Made by a program: the position numbers and the translations under genes
Virus record (IMG/VR): IMGVR_UViG_3300035661_000304
Location: 1-25,685 of that record
Origin: a virus
DNA length: 25,685 nucleotides
Reading direction: 5' to 3' (one strand)
The notes under the pieces: generated by a model
Database searches by the model: none
Seen by the model: only the letters and a program-made list of their open reading frames with translations
Told to the model about the DNA's origin: nothing
Part shown: positions 6,968-13,837 of the stretch, in pieces
How positions within the stretch are numbered: the first letter of the stretch is position 1
Layout: the number at the start of each line of letters is the position of its first letter

Positions 6968-7316
6968 TGCTTTGCTTTAAGTAAGTTACCCTATTTGAAG
7001 GAATAAAAGAAGGAGTCTCATTCACGAAGGGCTCACACCCTGCAAAATAATCGCTTCTAAGACTGTCATAAATTCTAACTATAGCATAGATTCCAAACTC
7101 ATCGTTTTGCATAATAGAAACTAGCTCTCCGTCCTCTGGCTTCCAATGATTAAATTTTTTTACAATAATCATACCATTGTGAAGGATATATTCAGTTTGT
7201 AATATATCCTCATCACACTCGCTATCGGCTCTATATCTTACTTTATCTATTCCTGCGATTTGATAAGGTTTGCCATCGACTCTCACCCAATCGGTAACTT
7301 TAAATTGTGCTTCCAT
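6957..7316 (-). CDS. Conserved-looking hypothetical protein, SH3-like (119 aa)
   Basis: It starts MEAQFKVTDWVRVDGKPYQIAGID and continues with alternating hydrophobic strands. NHWKPEDGELVSI sits near 56-68. The pattern VRVDGKPYQI followed by WKPEDGELV suggests a small SH3-like barrel and recalls accessory phage proteins of unknown function. AAAGG lies seven bases before the ATG. It follows a promoter-like box (7419-7424) and a leader hairpin (7359-7382), so it may start its own transcript. Confidence 0.65.
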   Translation of the reverse strand: MEAQFKVTDWVRVDGKPYQIAGIDKVRYRADSECDEDILQTEYILHNGMIIVKKFNHWKPEDGELVSIMQNDEFGIYAIVRIYDSLRSDYFAGCEPFVNETPSFIPSNRVTYLKQSNGS

Positions 7317-7358
7317 TCTGTAGCCTTTATTTTGATTTATGGATTTAATTCCATATTG

Positions 7359-7382
7359 GAGCCATATTTTTATTTATGGCTC
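7359..7382 (-). promoter_or_regulatory. Leader hairpin with GAGCCATA/TATGGCTC arms
   Basis: A perfect 8-bp inverted repeat (7359-7366 with 7375-7382) around an 8-base A/T loop, 43 bp upstream of the 119-aa gene. It carries the GAGCCA/TGGCTC arms seen in three other gene leaders. Confidence 0.6.
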
Positions 7383-7417
7383 TATATAGATTAAAAATAT
7401 CTATATGATAGTTTCTG

Positions 7418-7429
7418 GATTATATAATC
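7418..7429 (-). promoter_or_regulatory. Leftward promoter-like box in a 12-bp palindrome
   Basis: GATTATATAATC is a perfect palindrome. Read leftward it contains TATAAT (7419-7424), but there is no recognisable -35. Transcription from here would give a leader of about 95 bases containing the hairpin at 7359-7382. The symmetry also fits an operator. Confidence 0.4.
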
Positions 7430-7445
7430 AACACGCCCTATAAAT

Positions 7446-7691
7446 TTAATTATCTTCTTTTTCACTGTATAACCTCTCTATGATGCAATCAAATAGATAT
7501 TGCAAGTTTTCATCTAGTGACAAATACTTATCCCAATATATAGATATATTATCACTCATTAAAAACTCTTCGCTTGCTGTTATGTTATATATCCTATAGT
7601 CGTCCTCTTCACTTAGTCCATAATCTTTGAGATTAATTTCAATGATAGGATAAGTTTTCATCTCTTCAAATTGTTCAAATAGTGTTTTCAT
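7446..7691 (-). CDS. Small acidic hypothetical early protein (81 aa)
   Basis: Not recognised. Acidic throughout (for example LSEEDDYRI and SEKEDN) with a predicted mixed alpha/beta fold and no membrane segment. AAGGAG lies eight bases upstream of the ATG. It sits 12 bp after the 104-aa gene and before the palindromic box, at the promoter-proximal end of the leftward block where phages keep host-takeover genes. That role is a guess from position. Confidence 0.7.
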   Translation of the reverse strand: MKTLFEQFEEMKTYPIIEINLKDYGLSEEDDYRIYNITASEEFLMSDNISIYWDKYLSLDENLQYLFDCIIERLYSEKEDN

Positions 7692-7703
7692 CTTCTTAGC
7701 TCC

Positions 7704-8018
7704 TTAAAATACAGTGTACAAGATAGTATTATCTGAAGTTTTAACTGCCCACGTATGTTTTTGTAGATAACTAAAAACTTCCATTAGTTCATCTTCTTCG
7801 TCCTCTATTTCTATGCTGTAGTTTCTTCTAATCTCTTCAGCTGGCTCTTCGCTGAATATTCCACAAATATATGGCACGTCTAACTCTACGTATTCGCATT
7901 CTTGCTCATTATAATCTAATATATACTCATAAGCTTTTAAGCTGAATTGATCTTCTCTGTCGTGAGATTTAAACTCTTTTTGTAATTGTTCTGCTGTATT
8001 AATTTTTTTGTATAACAT
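7704..8018 (-). CDS. Conserved phage/plasmid-type hypothetical protein (104 aa)
   Basis: I recognise the layout of a widespread small acidic phage/plasmid family of unknown function. HDREDQFSLKAYEYI (about 19-33) is followed by YVELDVPYICGIF (43-55), an acidic stretch (IEDEEDELMEV) and YLQKHTWAVKT...TILYTVF at the C-terminus. No enzymatic motif is visible. AAGGA sits before the ATG after an unusual run of A residues. The leader has two hairpins (8053-8065 and 8074-8097). Early position and acidity would fit a host-interaction protein. Confidence 0.7.
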   Translation of the reverse strand: MLYKKINTAEQLQKEFKSHDREDQFSLKAYEYILDYNEQECEYVELDVPYICGIFSEEPAEEIRRNYSIEIEDEEDELMEVFSYLQKHTWAVKTSDNTILYTVF

Positions 8019-8052
8019 TGTATAATCCTTTTTTTTTTAGAGTTTAAATTTT

Positions 8053-8065
8053 GTTGCTTTGCAAC
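8053..8065 (-). promoter_or_regulatory. 5-bp stem, 3-base loop hairpin in the leader
   Basis: GTTGC-AAA-GCAAC read leftward, 35 bases before the 104-aa gene. The short stem with a 3-base loop recalls hairpin promoters of N4-type RNA polymerases, but no such polymerase is in the window. It may just be a leader structure. Confidence 0.35.
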
Positions 8066-8073
8066 TACTCCAT

Positions 8074-8097
8074 AAAACCCACTATTAAGTGAGCTTT
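8074..8097 (-). promoter_or_regulatory. Leader hairpin AAAGCTCACT/AGTGGGTTTT
   Basis: The two 10-base arms pair with two G-U wobbles around the loop TAAT, in the gap between the 39-aa and 104-aa genes. Like the hairpin at 5348-5369 it has a 4-base A/T loop and is followed by ATGGA in the transcript. Confidence 0.55.
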
Positions 8098-8107
8098 AGT
8101 AATAGTT

Positions 8108-8227
8108 TTATTTAATTTCTATTATGCAATAATTTAGATTAGTCAAAATGACCATCAAAGATATTACTTTTTCTAACTTGACCTCAACTGTATTTTTGAC
8201 TCCGTGTCCTTCGTAAGTGATACTCAT
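8108..8227 (-). CDS. 39-aa first protein of the leftward block
   Basis: A short ORF starting MSITYEGHGV and ending YCIIEIK; not recognised. The support is its control region: GAGGAG lies seven bases before the ATG, and a near-consensus promoter at 8258-8286 puts it about 25 bases from the expected transcript start. The C-terminal half is hydrophobic (VISLMVILTNLNYCIIEI, 21-38), which could be a membrane segment or a buried strand pair. As the first-expressed product it is a candidate host-takeover protein. Confidence 0.6.
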   Translation of the reverse strand: MSITYEGHGVKNTVEVKLEKVISLMVILTNLNYCIIEIK

Positions 8228-8257
8228 TTTGTAACTCCTCTTTCTTTTGATGTACTA

Positions 8258-8286
8258 ATTTTATCAAATTTTATAAAGTTTGTCAA
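8258..8286 (-). promoter_or_regulatory. Strong leftward sigma-70-type early promoter
   Basis: On the minus strand TTGACA (8281-8286), a 17-base spacer and TAAAAT (8258-8263) form a near-consensus host promoter. It lies 31 bp before the 39-aa gene and points into the whole leftward block. It is the best promoter seen in the window. Confidence 0.8.
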
Positions 8287-8334
8287 GCTTTTTTAGTAAA
8301 TTTATAAAATAATTTAATCTACATATTGAACAGC

Positions 8335-8357
8335 AAAAAAGAAGTGTTTAATCACTT
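8335..8357 (-). terminator. Weak leftward terminator upstream of the early promoter
   Basis: Read leftward, AAGTG-ATTAAA-CACTT is followed by CTTTTTT. The stem has only 5 bp, but the T-run is good. It would end leftward transcripts arising in the non-coding region before they reach the early promoter. Confidence 0.4.
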
Positions 8358-8387
8358 TATCATACATCTTGTATCTATAAATAGAGA

Positions 8388-8485
8388 TATCATCATAAAC
8401 GCTATACGCTAGAAATGATTACCCCTTGTAAATGTACACACTGAAAACAGTTCGTTGCATATACGGCAGATATAGAGCATCTTAT
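8388..8485. repeat. 98-bp element, copy A (candidate structured RNA or control site)
   Basis: It aligns without gaps to 8780-8877, with 62 of 98 positions identical by my count. Conserved blocks are TATCAT, GCTAGAAATG, ACCCTT-like, TCGTTG, AGATATA and CATCTTAT, separated by variable blocks at constant spacing. It contains ACTG-AAAA-CAGT. Its function is unknown. Confidence 0.7.
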
Positions 8486-8661
8486 TTTAAACAATAAGCT
8501 AAAAAGTATCTATTTTAAGCAATTAGTAAATAATGTTTACTTTTTAACTCTTGTTTATAGTTGCATAAGATAGCCATAGTTATAATAAAATGAAACTAAT
8601 GTAAATAAATGTTTTGTTTTCTTCAATGGTTTGATTGATTGTTTATTTCGATGAGCTGCTA

Positions 8662-8739
8662 TCTCGTTGGCTCACTAGATAGATATAACTTACTCTTTGT
8701 ATATTGTAGTAGAGTTTAGTATATTCTCTCGTTGGCTCA
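8662..8739. repeat. 13-bp direct repeat TCTCGTTGGCTCA
   Basis: Exact copies lie at 8662-8674 and 8727-8739, 65 bp apart, and each contains the over-represented 8-mer TTGGCTCA. A third 8-mer follows at 8771-8778, just before element B. The left copy can also pair TGAGC (8652-8656) with GCTCA (8670-8674). Confidence 0.7.
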
Positions 8740-8779
8740 GATAATAAAGGAATGAAGATAACCCCCTGATTTGGCTCAG

Positions 8780-8877
8780 TATCATATATAAGCTTATGCG
8801 CTAGAAATGTTTAACCCTTATAAGTACACGCTTAAGATTGATATCGTTGTACCTCGATGAGATATAAGCCATCTTAT
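8780..8877. repeat. 98-bp element, copy B
   Basis: Partner of 8388-8485, with the same length and orientation. Here ATATAAG-CCAT-CTTATAT near the end forms a perfect 7-bp hairpin, and GTACACG can pair with CGTTGTAC across a bulge. The corresponding stems in copy A are weaker. There is no ORF across it in either direction. Confidence 0.7.
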
Positions 8878-8967
8878 ATGTGTAAATAGTGTGATAAAGG
8901 CTATAAATAGGGATTGTTCAAATAATGTTTGTGATTTAGGGTATGTTATAAGGGGTAGATTAAGTGG

Positions 8968-8985
8968 TAATGCCTAAAGGCATTA
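8968..8985. other. Hairpin TAATGCC-TAAA-GGCATTA
   Basis: A perfect 7-bp stem with a 4-base loop and no T-run. It overlaps the -10 region of the leftward promoter at 8982-9008, so a transcript from that promoter could begin within it. It may be an operator. Confidence 0.5.
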
Positions 8986-9008
8986 TATCATAAGTAGAAA
9001 ATTGTCAA
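8982..9008 (-). promoter_or_regulatory. Second leftward promoter in the control region
   Basis: On the minus strand TTGACA (9003-9008) and TATAAT (8982-8987) match consensus exactly but are 15 bases apart, shorter than ideal. A transcript would cross elements B and A and reach the terminator at 8335-8357 without meeting a gene, consistent with a non-coding RNA. Confidence 0.45.
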
Positions 9009-9267
9009 ACTTTTAAACTTGTAAAATTTACCAAAGAATATCTACACTAGAAAAATAGGAATTACCGAACAACTTGTTAAGGGTACTTTAACACCGCACT
9101 TATGCACTGACACCACATCATCATTAATCAAAGTACGTTGTGTGTGTGTGATGTGCTGTCCTCTTCTAGTTATGCTTGTATGGACTCTGGACTTGATGAG
9201 ATTGCTTTTTTATGGATGGATGTTAGGTATGGGGGATGGGATTTTGGTGTGGTTGTTTTGTTGAATA

Positions 9268-9331
9268 TTGTACTTAAAAAAAATGCTATAACTTTTTTCG
9301 ATATGCGTTTTGTACTTAAAAAAAATGCTAT
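9268..9331. repeat. 22-bp direct repeat, 42 bp apart
   Basis: The same 22 bases (TTGTACTT, eight A, TGCTAT) occur at 9268-9289 and 9310-9331. The first 17 bases of the block TTTTGTACTTAAAAAAA recur at 11696-11712 inside the 196-aa gene. They may be regulatory sites for the late genes or remnants of a duplicated coding segment. Confidence 0.6.
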
Positions 9332-9413
9332 GAGTTTTTTAAAATAGAAAACTTAAACTAGTCTTACGTTTAGCAAAATGTATTTTAAAATTTGAACCTT
9401 TTTTGGTATTGAT

Positions 9414-9442
9414 ATTCCCACTATCATAAAGATAATGGGAAT
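9414..9442 (+). promoter_or_regulatory. Leader hairpin before the terminase genes
   Basis: ATTCCCA (9414-9420) pairs with TGGGAAT (9436-9442), and TATC pairs with GATA inside after one mismatch, leaving the loop ATAAA. It ends 10 bp before the AAGGAGG of the first late gene, so it could affect translation or mark the 5' end of the late transcript. Confidence 0.55.
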
Positions 9443-9462
9443 GAAGAAGAAAAGGAGGAAGT

Positions 9463-10083
9463 ATGAAAGAAAAGTACCATATAGATGAAGGCTGTTCTAT
9501 ATGGCAAGCGAAGTATATCAAAATAAAGTATAATTACACAAAAAGGATTAATATGGAAGATGGCTCAAATAACCTTATTGTTAGTAGTATGATAAGTGAC
9601 TTTAGTGATATTAAGGGTAAATACAAGATTGAAGATAAAAGGTTCTCTGATGCATTAGAGTTCTGTTTATTGCTTAGTGAGAAGAAGAATAAAGCTATAT
9701 GTTATATGGAAGTATATGATGAGCCAAATAGGAATAAGGCTACTAAGTTAGCAAATAAACTTGTTCATACTAAATGGATAAATGAAATCATAAATAGAAT
9801 GATTACATCGAACCATATTATGTATTGTGATAAACATTATCAAGCATTAGATGAGTTGTTTAATATTGGTATAAATGGAGAAGATGAAAAGAATAGAGTA
9901 TCTGCATTGAAGAGTTTTATAGATGCAACTAAGAAACCAGATATTAAAGCAGATGTTCCAATTAACATAAATATTGGTTCTGATATGTTAGATAAATTAG
10001 AACTTCATTTAAAACAGTTAAGTGATAATGCTAAGATACTAATGCGTGATGGTTCAATTATAGATGCAGAAGTAATAAAATGA
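9463..10083 (+). CDS. terS: Putative terminase small subunit
   Basis: A 206-aa protein directly upstream of the large terminase and overlapping it by 4 bp (ATGA). Small subunits bind phage DNA at the packaging site and load the motor. The segment KRFSDALEFCLLLSEKKNKAICYMEVYDEP followed by KLANKLVHTKWINEII looks like the helix-turn-helix and helical core. The C-terminus is charged. The identification relies mostly on position, because small terminases diverge strongly. AAGGAGG precedes ATG 9463; a second good site (AAGGA) precedes in-frame ATG 9553, which would give a 176-aa form. Both starts may be used. Confidence 0.7.
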   Translation: MKEKYHIDEGCSIWQAKYIKIKYNYTKRINMEDGSNNLIVSSMISDFSDIKGKYKIEDKRFSDALEFCLLLSEKKNKAICYMEVYDEPNRNKATKLANKLVHTKWINEIINRMITSNHIMYCDKHYQALDELFNIGINGEDEKNRVSALKSFIDATKKPDIKADVPININIGSDMLDKLELHLKQLSDNAKILMRDGSIIDAEVIK

Positions 10084-11579
10084 GTAAGATAGATATATCA
10101 TTCATAGATAACTATGTTCCTAAAGCTAATAGTGTTAAATTCTTTTCATTCTGTAATATGATGTGGGAAGATGATGATAATACTACTCCATTGGCTCACT
10201 ATTACTTTGCGGATGAGGTTATGACTTCTGAAAAAAGATTTTCTGCTCAATGTCATCGTGGATTTGCAAAGAGTACCATAATCTCACATCGTATGCCATT
10301 ATTCATAGCAACTTTTGGAGTGCTTCCTAGTTTTGGAGAAGTAAATAATTGTTGTATATTAAGTGATACATTTGACCAAAGTGAAGCTCATAGAAAGACT
10401 ATGATGAGCTACTATGATAGAAGTGATGTATTACAGTCATTCCTAAAGGTAGAACGTTCTGTTGAAGGAGAAGTTGTATTTATAAATAATAAAGGGCATA
10501 GGACTAGATTCTTCTGCAAAGGTACTGGTCAATCTTTTCGCGGTTCTAACTGGGAAGGTCATAGACCAGACCTAATTATTGGAGATGATATTCTTAATGA
10601 TGATATTCTTTATAACAAAGATTTAGTAACTAAACAAAAGACTTGGTTCTCATCAGTAGTAAGTAAGGCAGTAAATATTAGACACTATAAAATGATTATG
10701 ATTGGTACTCCATTATTAGAGAATGACTTACTTGGAATGTTTGCACAAAGTCCTAGTTGGCATAATGTAAAGTTACCAGTATGTCAAGAGTTTCCAGTGC
10801 CAAAGAGTGAAATAAAATCGTTATGGGCTGATAGATTTACACCAGATGCAATATATGAAGAGTATTTAGAGAATAAATCTATGGGAGAAGAGAGTACATT
10901 TTTTAGGGAAATGATGTTACAAGTAGTTAATGAAGAAACACAAATATTTAAAAAAGAATATATAAAGCACTTTAAGATAAGTGATATTGCAAAAGAGAAA
11001 CATAAGTATAATTTCTTTACAACTATGGACTTAGCAGTAAGTAAAAAGGAAAAAGCAGATAGAACTTGTATTATGACAATAGCAGTAAATAGTGATAACC
11101 ATTGGTTTATTGTAGGATTAGACTTTGGAAGATTTACTCCAACTGAGGTTTTAGATATGCTATTTAAGCAAGTTAGAAGATGGAAGCCACTAGAAGTAAG
11201 AGCAGAAAAGGCAGCATTGCAGCAAGTATTAGGACACTTTATTGAAGAGAAAATGCTAAAAGAAAACACTCACTTTTATTATAATTCATTAATATTAAAT
11301 TCAACAACAAAAAAAGAAGTAAGAATATTAGGACTTGAACCAAAGTTAAAAAGAAGAATGGTATGGTTTGCTACTGATGATAAGATAGATGAGTTTGCAT
11401 TATTAGAAAAAGAACTATTGAGCCAAACTAAAGAAACAAATACGAGTGGTCACGATGATGGAATAGATACTCTTGCTTCTTTCTTGGACGAAGGGTTTAT
11501 AGTAACTCCAAATGATTATTCAAAAGACTATAATGGAGAAATAGTACAACAAGAAATAATAGATAGTACAGTTTTCTGA
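10080..11579 (+). CDS. terL: Terminase large subunit (packaging ATPase/nuclease)
   Basis: A 499-aa DNA packaging motor. The ATPase half has a Walker A-like HRGFAKST (59-66), a Walker B-like LIIGDD (165-170) with DD rather than DE, and the coupling-type motif IGTP (208-211). The nuclease half has the RNase H-like acids: D317 in TTMDLA, E376 in RAEKA, and D459/D460/D463 in GHDDGIDTL. Length and motif spacing fit podovirus-type terminases. It works with the small subunit at the portal. The gene is intact; a TATAAT promoter follows 11 bp after its stop. Confidence 0.93.
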   Translation: MSKIDISFIDNYVPKANSVKFFSFCNMMWEDDDNTTPLAHYYFADEVMTSEKRFSAQCHRGFAKSTIISHRMPLFIATFGVLPSFGEVNNCCILSDTFDQSEAHRKTMMSYYDRSDVLQSFLKVERSVEGEVVFINNKGHRTRFFCKGTGQSFRGSNWEGHRPDLIIGDDILNDDILYNKDLVTKQKTWFSSVVSKAVNIRHYKMIMIGTPLLENDLLGMFAQSPSWHNVKLPVCQEFPVPKSEIKSLWADRFTPDAIYEEYLENKSMGEESTFFREMMLQVVNEETQIFKKEYIKHFKISDIAKEKHKYNFFTTMDLAVSKKEKADRTCIMTIAVNSDNHWFIVGLDFGRFTPTEVLDMLFKQVRRWKPLEVRAEKAALQQVLGHFIEEKMLKENTHFYYNSLILNSTTKKEVRILGLEPKLKRRMVWFATDDKIDEFALLEKELLSQTKETNTSGHDDGIDTLASFLDEGFIVTPNDYSKDYNGEIVQQEIIDSTVF

Positions 11580-11589
11580 AAATGTTTGA

Positions 11590-11595
11590 TATAAT
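11590..11595 (+). promoter_or_regulatory. Late promoter -10 box before the 196-aa gene
   Basis: TATAAT, preceded by TTTGA, lies in the 42-bp gap after the large terminase gene and 27 bases before ATG 11622. There is no clear -35. Boxes of the same type occur before 19742 and 22440. Confidence 0.5.
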
Positions 11596-11621
11596 GCGAG
11601 AAGATTATAACGGAGATATAA

Positions 11622-12212
11622 ATGATTATTACTACAGATGAATTAGTAGAATATACAGTAGACTTAGATAGTCGTATCTCTGCACAATTATCTAGTTTTG
11701 TACTTAAAAAAATAAATAATGCAGGTAGGTTATTGTCTACACAAGCTACTTGTTTTTACTCTAAAGATATATATCCTTTAGCTCAATATTATAATACAAA
11801 TATTTTAAAGTTTGATATTACTACCGCTAAAGAAGCTATATATATTTATGATACAAGTATAATAGATACATATACTTTTGAAGATGCAGATACACAAGTA
11901 ACATTTGTAAAAAATGAAGATAAGACTATTTCAGTTACTATTCCATTAGGATATTCTCAATCACTGAGCCAAAGCATATCTCTTTCTTACTTCTATAATT
12001 TAGATATACAACAAGGTGATTCTTTTGACCTTGATTATGAACTTATAGATATACTAAAAGATTTTATAAATGTAGAAGTATGGAAGTATTTAAAAGATTT
12101 TTCCAAAGTAGATTACTATCAAAAACAAGCAGATACAAGATTAGCAAGAAGAGTTCAAGGTATGCCATTAGATATGAGTTCATTTAAAGATATTAAAGGA
12201 GGATTCCTATGA
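11622..12212 (+). CDS. Hypothetical virion protein, possible head-tail adaptor (196 aa)
   Basis: Family not recognised. The N-terminal 40 residues are helical. The middle is beta-rich with tandem short hydrophobic strands (FVKNEDKTISVTIPLGY), and the C-terminus is helical and basic (KQADTRLARRVQG). Head-completion or adaptor proteins have similar size and often sit in the packaging module, but no diagnostic motif was seen. A TATAAT promoter and CGGAGA lie just upstream. The next gene overlaps its stop (ATGA). Confidence 0.6.
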   Translation: MIITTDELVEYTVDLDSRISAQLSSFVLKKINNAGRLLSTQATCFYSKDIYPLAQYYNTNILKFDITTAKEAIYIYDTSIIDTYTFEDADTQVTFVKNEDKTISVTIPLGYSQSLSQSISLSYFYNLDIQQGDSFDLDYELIDILKDFINVEVWKYLKDFSKVDYYQKQADTRLARRVQGMPLDMSSFKDIKGGFL

Positions 12213-12481
12213 TTTCAATAGTAGATTCATCATCAGAACAACAATGTGATTTTAATAAAAATATAGATAGAGCTATATATACTAGACTTCAATCTGTATT
12301 CTTATTCCCACTTGGCTCATTGAAGCAAGATAGTACACCTCCAATATCTACATATATAGAAATGTCAGAAAAGAAACAGTCAAGATTAATAAATGCAAAT
12401 GAAGCAGATATATTCTTAGGAACATTAGGGGTTACAATAATATATCCCCATAGAGATAATACATATATAGGAGTTATATAA
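12209..12481 (+). CDS. Hypothetical structural protein (90 aa)
   Basis: A small protein starting MISIVDSSSEQ and ending DNTYIGVI, predicted beta-rich; not recognised. AAAGGAGG precedes the ATG. It overlaps the 196-aa gene by 4 bp and the next fibre gene by one base (TAATG), so it belongs to the same translational unit. It could be a minor tail component. Confidence 0.6.
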   Translation: MISIVDSSSEQQCDFNKNIDRAIYTRLQSVFLFPLGSLKQDSTPPISTYIEMSEKKQSRLINANEADIFLGTLGVTIIYPHRDNTYIGVI

Positions 12482-13035
12482 TGACTTTTGTTGAGAACGT
12501 AAATTTAGTTGCTAATGCAATAGCTAATAGTGTGATAACGAATGGTACAATAACTGATGTAACAATAGCTGCTGATAATGTAGTTCTTTCAAGTGCTATT
12601 CCAAATATGGATGGAATTGCTACTACTGGAATATCTAATATTGCATCAAGAGATGACCATATACATCCATCTGATACTACAAAATCAAACTTAATAAATA
12701 CAGTTATAAAAGATTCAGATACTGGTGCTGCACATTTACCATCTGGTACAACTGCTCAAAGACCACTATCTCCTATAAATGGATATATGAGATATAACTC
12801 TGATTCTTCAGCAATGGAAGCTTATGTTGATGGAGCTTGGGGTTCAGTTGGTGGAGGAGCTACTGGCGGTGGAACAGACCATGTATTCTTTATTAGTGAT
12901 TATGTAGTAACTACAAACTATACAATACCTACGGGTAAATCTTCTATAGCAATAGGAGATACTAATGGAAATTTAATAATAAATAGTGGTGTTATGGTAA
13001 CGTTACCTGCTAATTCAAGATTGGTGGTACTATAA
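12481..13035 (+). CDS. Tail-fibre protein with LPSGTTAQRP motif
   Basis: A 184-aa protein. The N-terminal part is repeats of small polar residues with the dihistidine-like DDHIHPSD (57-64). The centre has the well-known fibre motif GAAHLPSGTTAQRPLSP (83-99) followed by GYMRYNSDSSAMEAYVDGAWGSVGGG, seen in many phage tail-fibre and baseplate proteins. A short beta-rich C-terminal domain follows. The role is virion surface/host recognition. It lies in a run of short fibre genes joined by TAATG overlaps. Confidence 0.75.
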   Translation: MTFVENVNLVANAIANSVITNGTITDVTIAADNVVLSSAIPNMDGIATTGISNIASRDDHIHPSDTTKSNLINTVIKDSDTGAAHLPSGTTAQRPLSPINGYMRYNSDSSAMEAYVDGAWGSVGGGATGGGTDHVFFISDYVVTTNYTIPTGKSSIAIGDTNGNLIINSGVMVTLPANSRLVVL

Positions 13036-13562
13036 TGTCAACTATAAACTCAAACGGAACAATGGTATTTGGTAATTCTTCTGGCGGTAGTGTAACAATA
13101 GCTCCAAAAAATAATACATCTACTAATTATACTTTAACTATTCCTGATATTAGTGGTACATTGGTTCTATCAGAATCTCCAGTATTAACTGGAACGCCTA
13201 TTGCTCCGACAGCTATTTCTGGAACTAATAACTATCAAATAGCAAATACAACTTTTGTTAATAATGCAATATCTACAATAGGTACTGGCATTGGAGTAGG
13301 TCAGACTTGGCAAGATGTAAAGGTAAATAGAGCTATAGGTATTACTTATACAAACTCCACTGGTAAGCCAATTTATATTTCTATATGTGGACTATCAAAT
13401 GGATATCCTATTGTTATTACGGTTGATAGTGTTGTATTATTTGGAACATTTACTGCTACTGGTGCAAATTATAATACACATATGTCTCTTATAGTACCTA
13501 ATGGGTCTACATATAAGATGACAAATTGTGCGTCTATTTATACATGGGCAGAATTAAGATAA
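13035..13562 (+). CDS. Tail-fibre protein with collar-like C-terminus
   Basis: A 175-aa protein. The N-terminal half has the shaft pattern LTIPDISGTLVL, LTGTPIAPTAISGTNNYQIANTTFV (in pieces, 33-75), familiar from phage tail fibres. The C-terminal half (QTWQDVKVNRAIGITYTNSTGKPIYISI) matches a small fibre head domain found in many prophages. It probably binds a receptor. Twenty bases at 13140-13159 are identical to 13919-13938 in the second fibre gene downstream, indicating a shared module. An assembly protein gene follows. Confidence 0.8.
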   Translation: MSTINSNGTMVFGNSSGGSVTIAPKNNTSTNYTLTIPDISGTLVLSESPVLTGTPIAPTAISGTNNYQIANTTFVNNAISTIGTGIGVGQTWQDVKVNRAIGITYTNSTGKPIYISICGLSNGYPIVITVDSVVLFGTFTATGANYNTHMSLIVPNGSTYKMTNCASIYTWAELR

Positions 13563-13572
13563 GGGAAATTAA

Positions 13573-13836
13573 ATGAAATATTATAAAGATATAAATAATA
13601 ATGTATTTTCATATGAACCAGATGGTTCACAAGATGAATTAATAGGAGATAAAATTATCATGACAGCGGACGAGATTGAATCGTATATCAATCAAATAGT
13701 TATGGTTGATAAAATATCAGAATCAAAAGCATACTTAGCATCTACGGATTATATGATGACTACTGATTATGATAAAGATACTACTGAGGTACATATTCTT
13801 AGACAACAAGCTAGAGCTATAATAAGAGGAGCATAA
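13573..13836 (+). CDS. Probable tail-fibre assembly chaperone (87 aa)
   Basis: It starts MKYYKDINNNVFSYEPDGSQDELIG, a layout common in small proteins encoded beside phage tail fibres (Tfa/DUF4376-type). It continues with a helical segment and ILRQQARAIIRGA. Such proteins help fibre trimers fold. It lies between two fibre genes that share a module. AGGGAAA precedes the ATG. The call rests on pattern and position. Confidence 0.65.
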   Translation: MKYYKDINNNVFSYEPDGSQDELIGDKIIMTADEIESYINQIVMVDKISESKAYLASTDYMMTTDYDKDTTEVHILRQQARAIIRGA

Positions 13837-13837
13837 T

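Larger units (their letters stand above)
8287..9462. other. 1.2-kb non-coding divergent control region
   Basis: No convincing protein gene lies between the leftward and rightward blocks. The longest ORF (9138-9347, 69 codons from TTG) has no ribosome binding site. The region holds two 98-bp related elements, three TTGGCTCA sites, a leftward promoter, hairpins and a 22-bp direct repeat. A stretch from about 9138 to 9262 is G/T-rich on the + strand, unlike its surroundings. Rightward TATAAT at 8581-8586 is a possible promoter toward the terminase genes. A replication or packaging site could also lie here. Confidence 0.6.

Noticed and set aside
8053-8065. N4-type virion RNA polymerase hairpin promoter
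   Set aside because: Only one 5-bp/3-base hairpin of this kind was seen and no N4-like RNA polymerase gene is present; kept as a plain hairpin.
8408-8485. GCTAGAAATG in the 98-bp elements looked like the GAAA loop of a tracrRNA/sgRNA
   Set aside because: There is no Cas9, Cas1/Cas2 or repeat-spacer array in the window, no anti-repeat partner was found, and the shared bases are few.
9138-9347. 69-codon + strand ORF as a real gene
   Set aside because: It has a TTG start without a ribosome site, atypical G/T-rich composition and low-complexity repeats at its end; kept only as an observation.
8287-9462. tRNA genes in the non-coding region
   Set aside because: GTTCG-like and CGATG words occur, but no cloverleaf with acceptor and T-arm pairing could be drawn.
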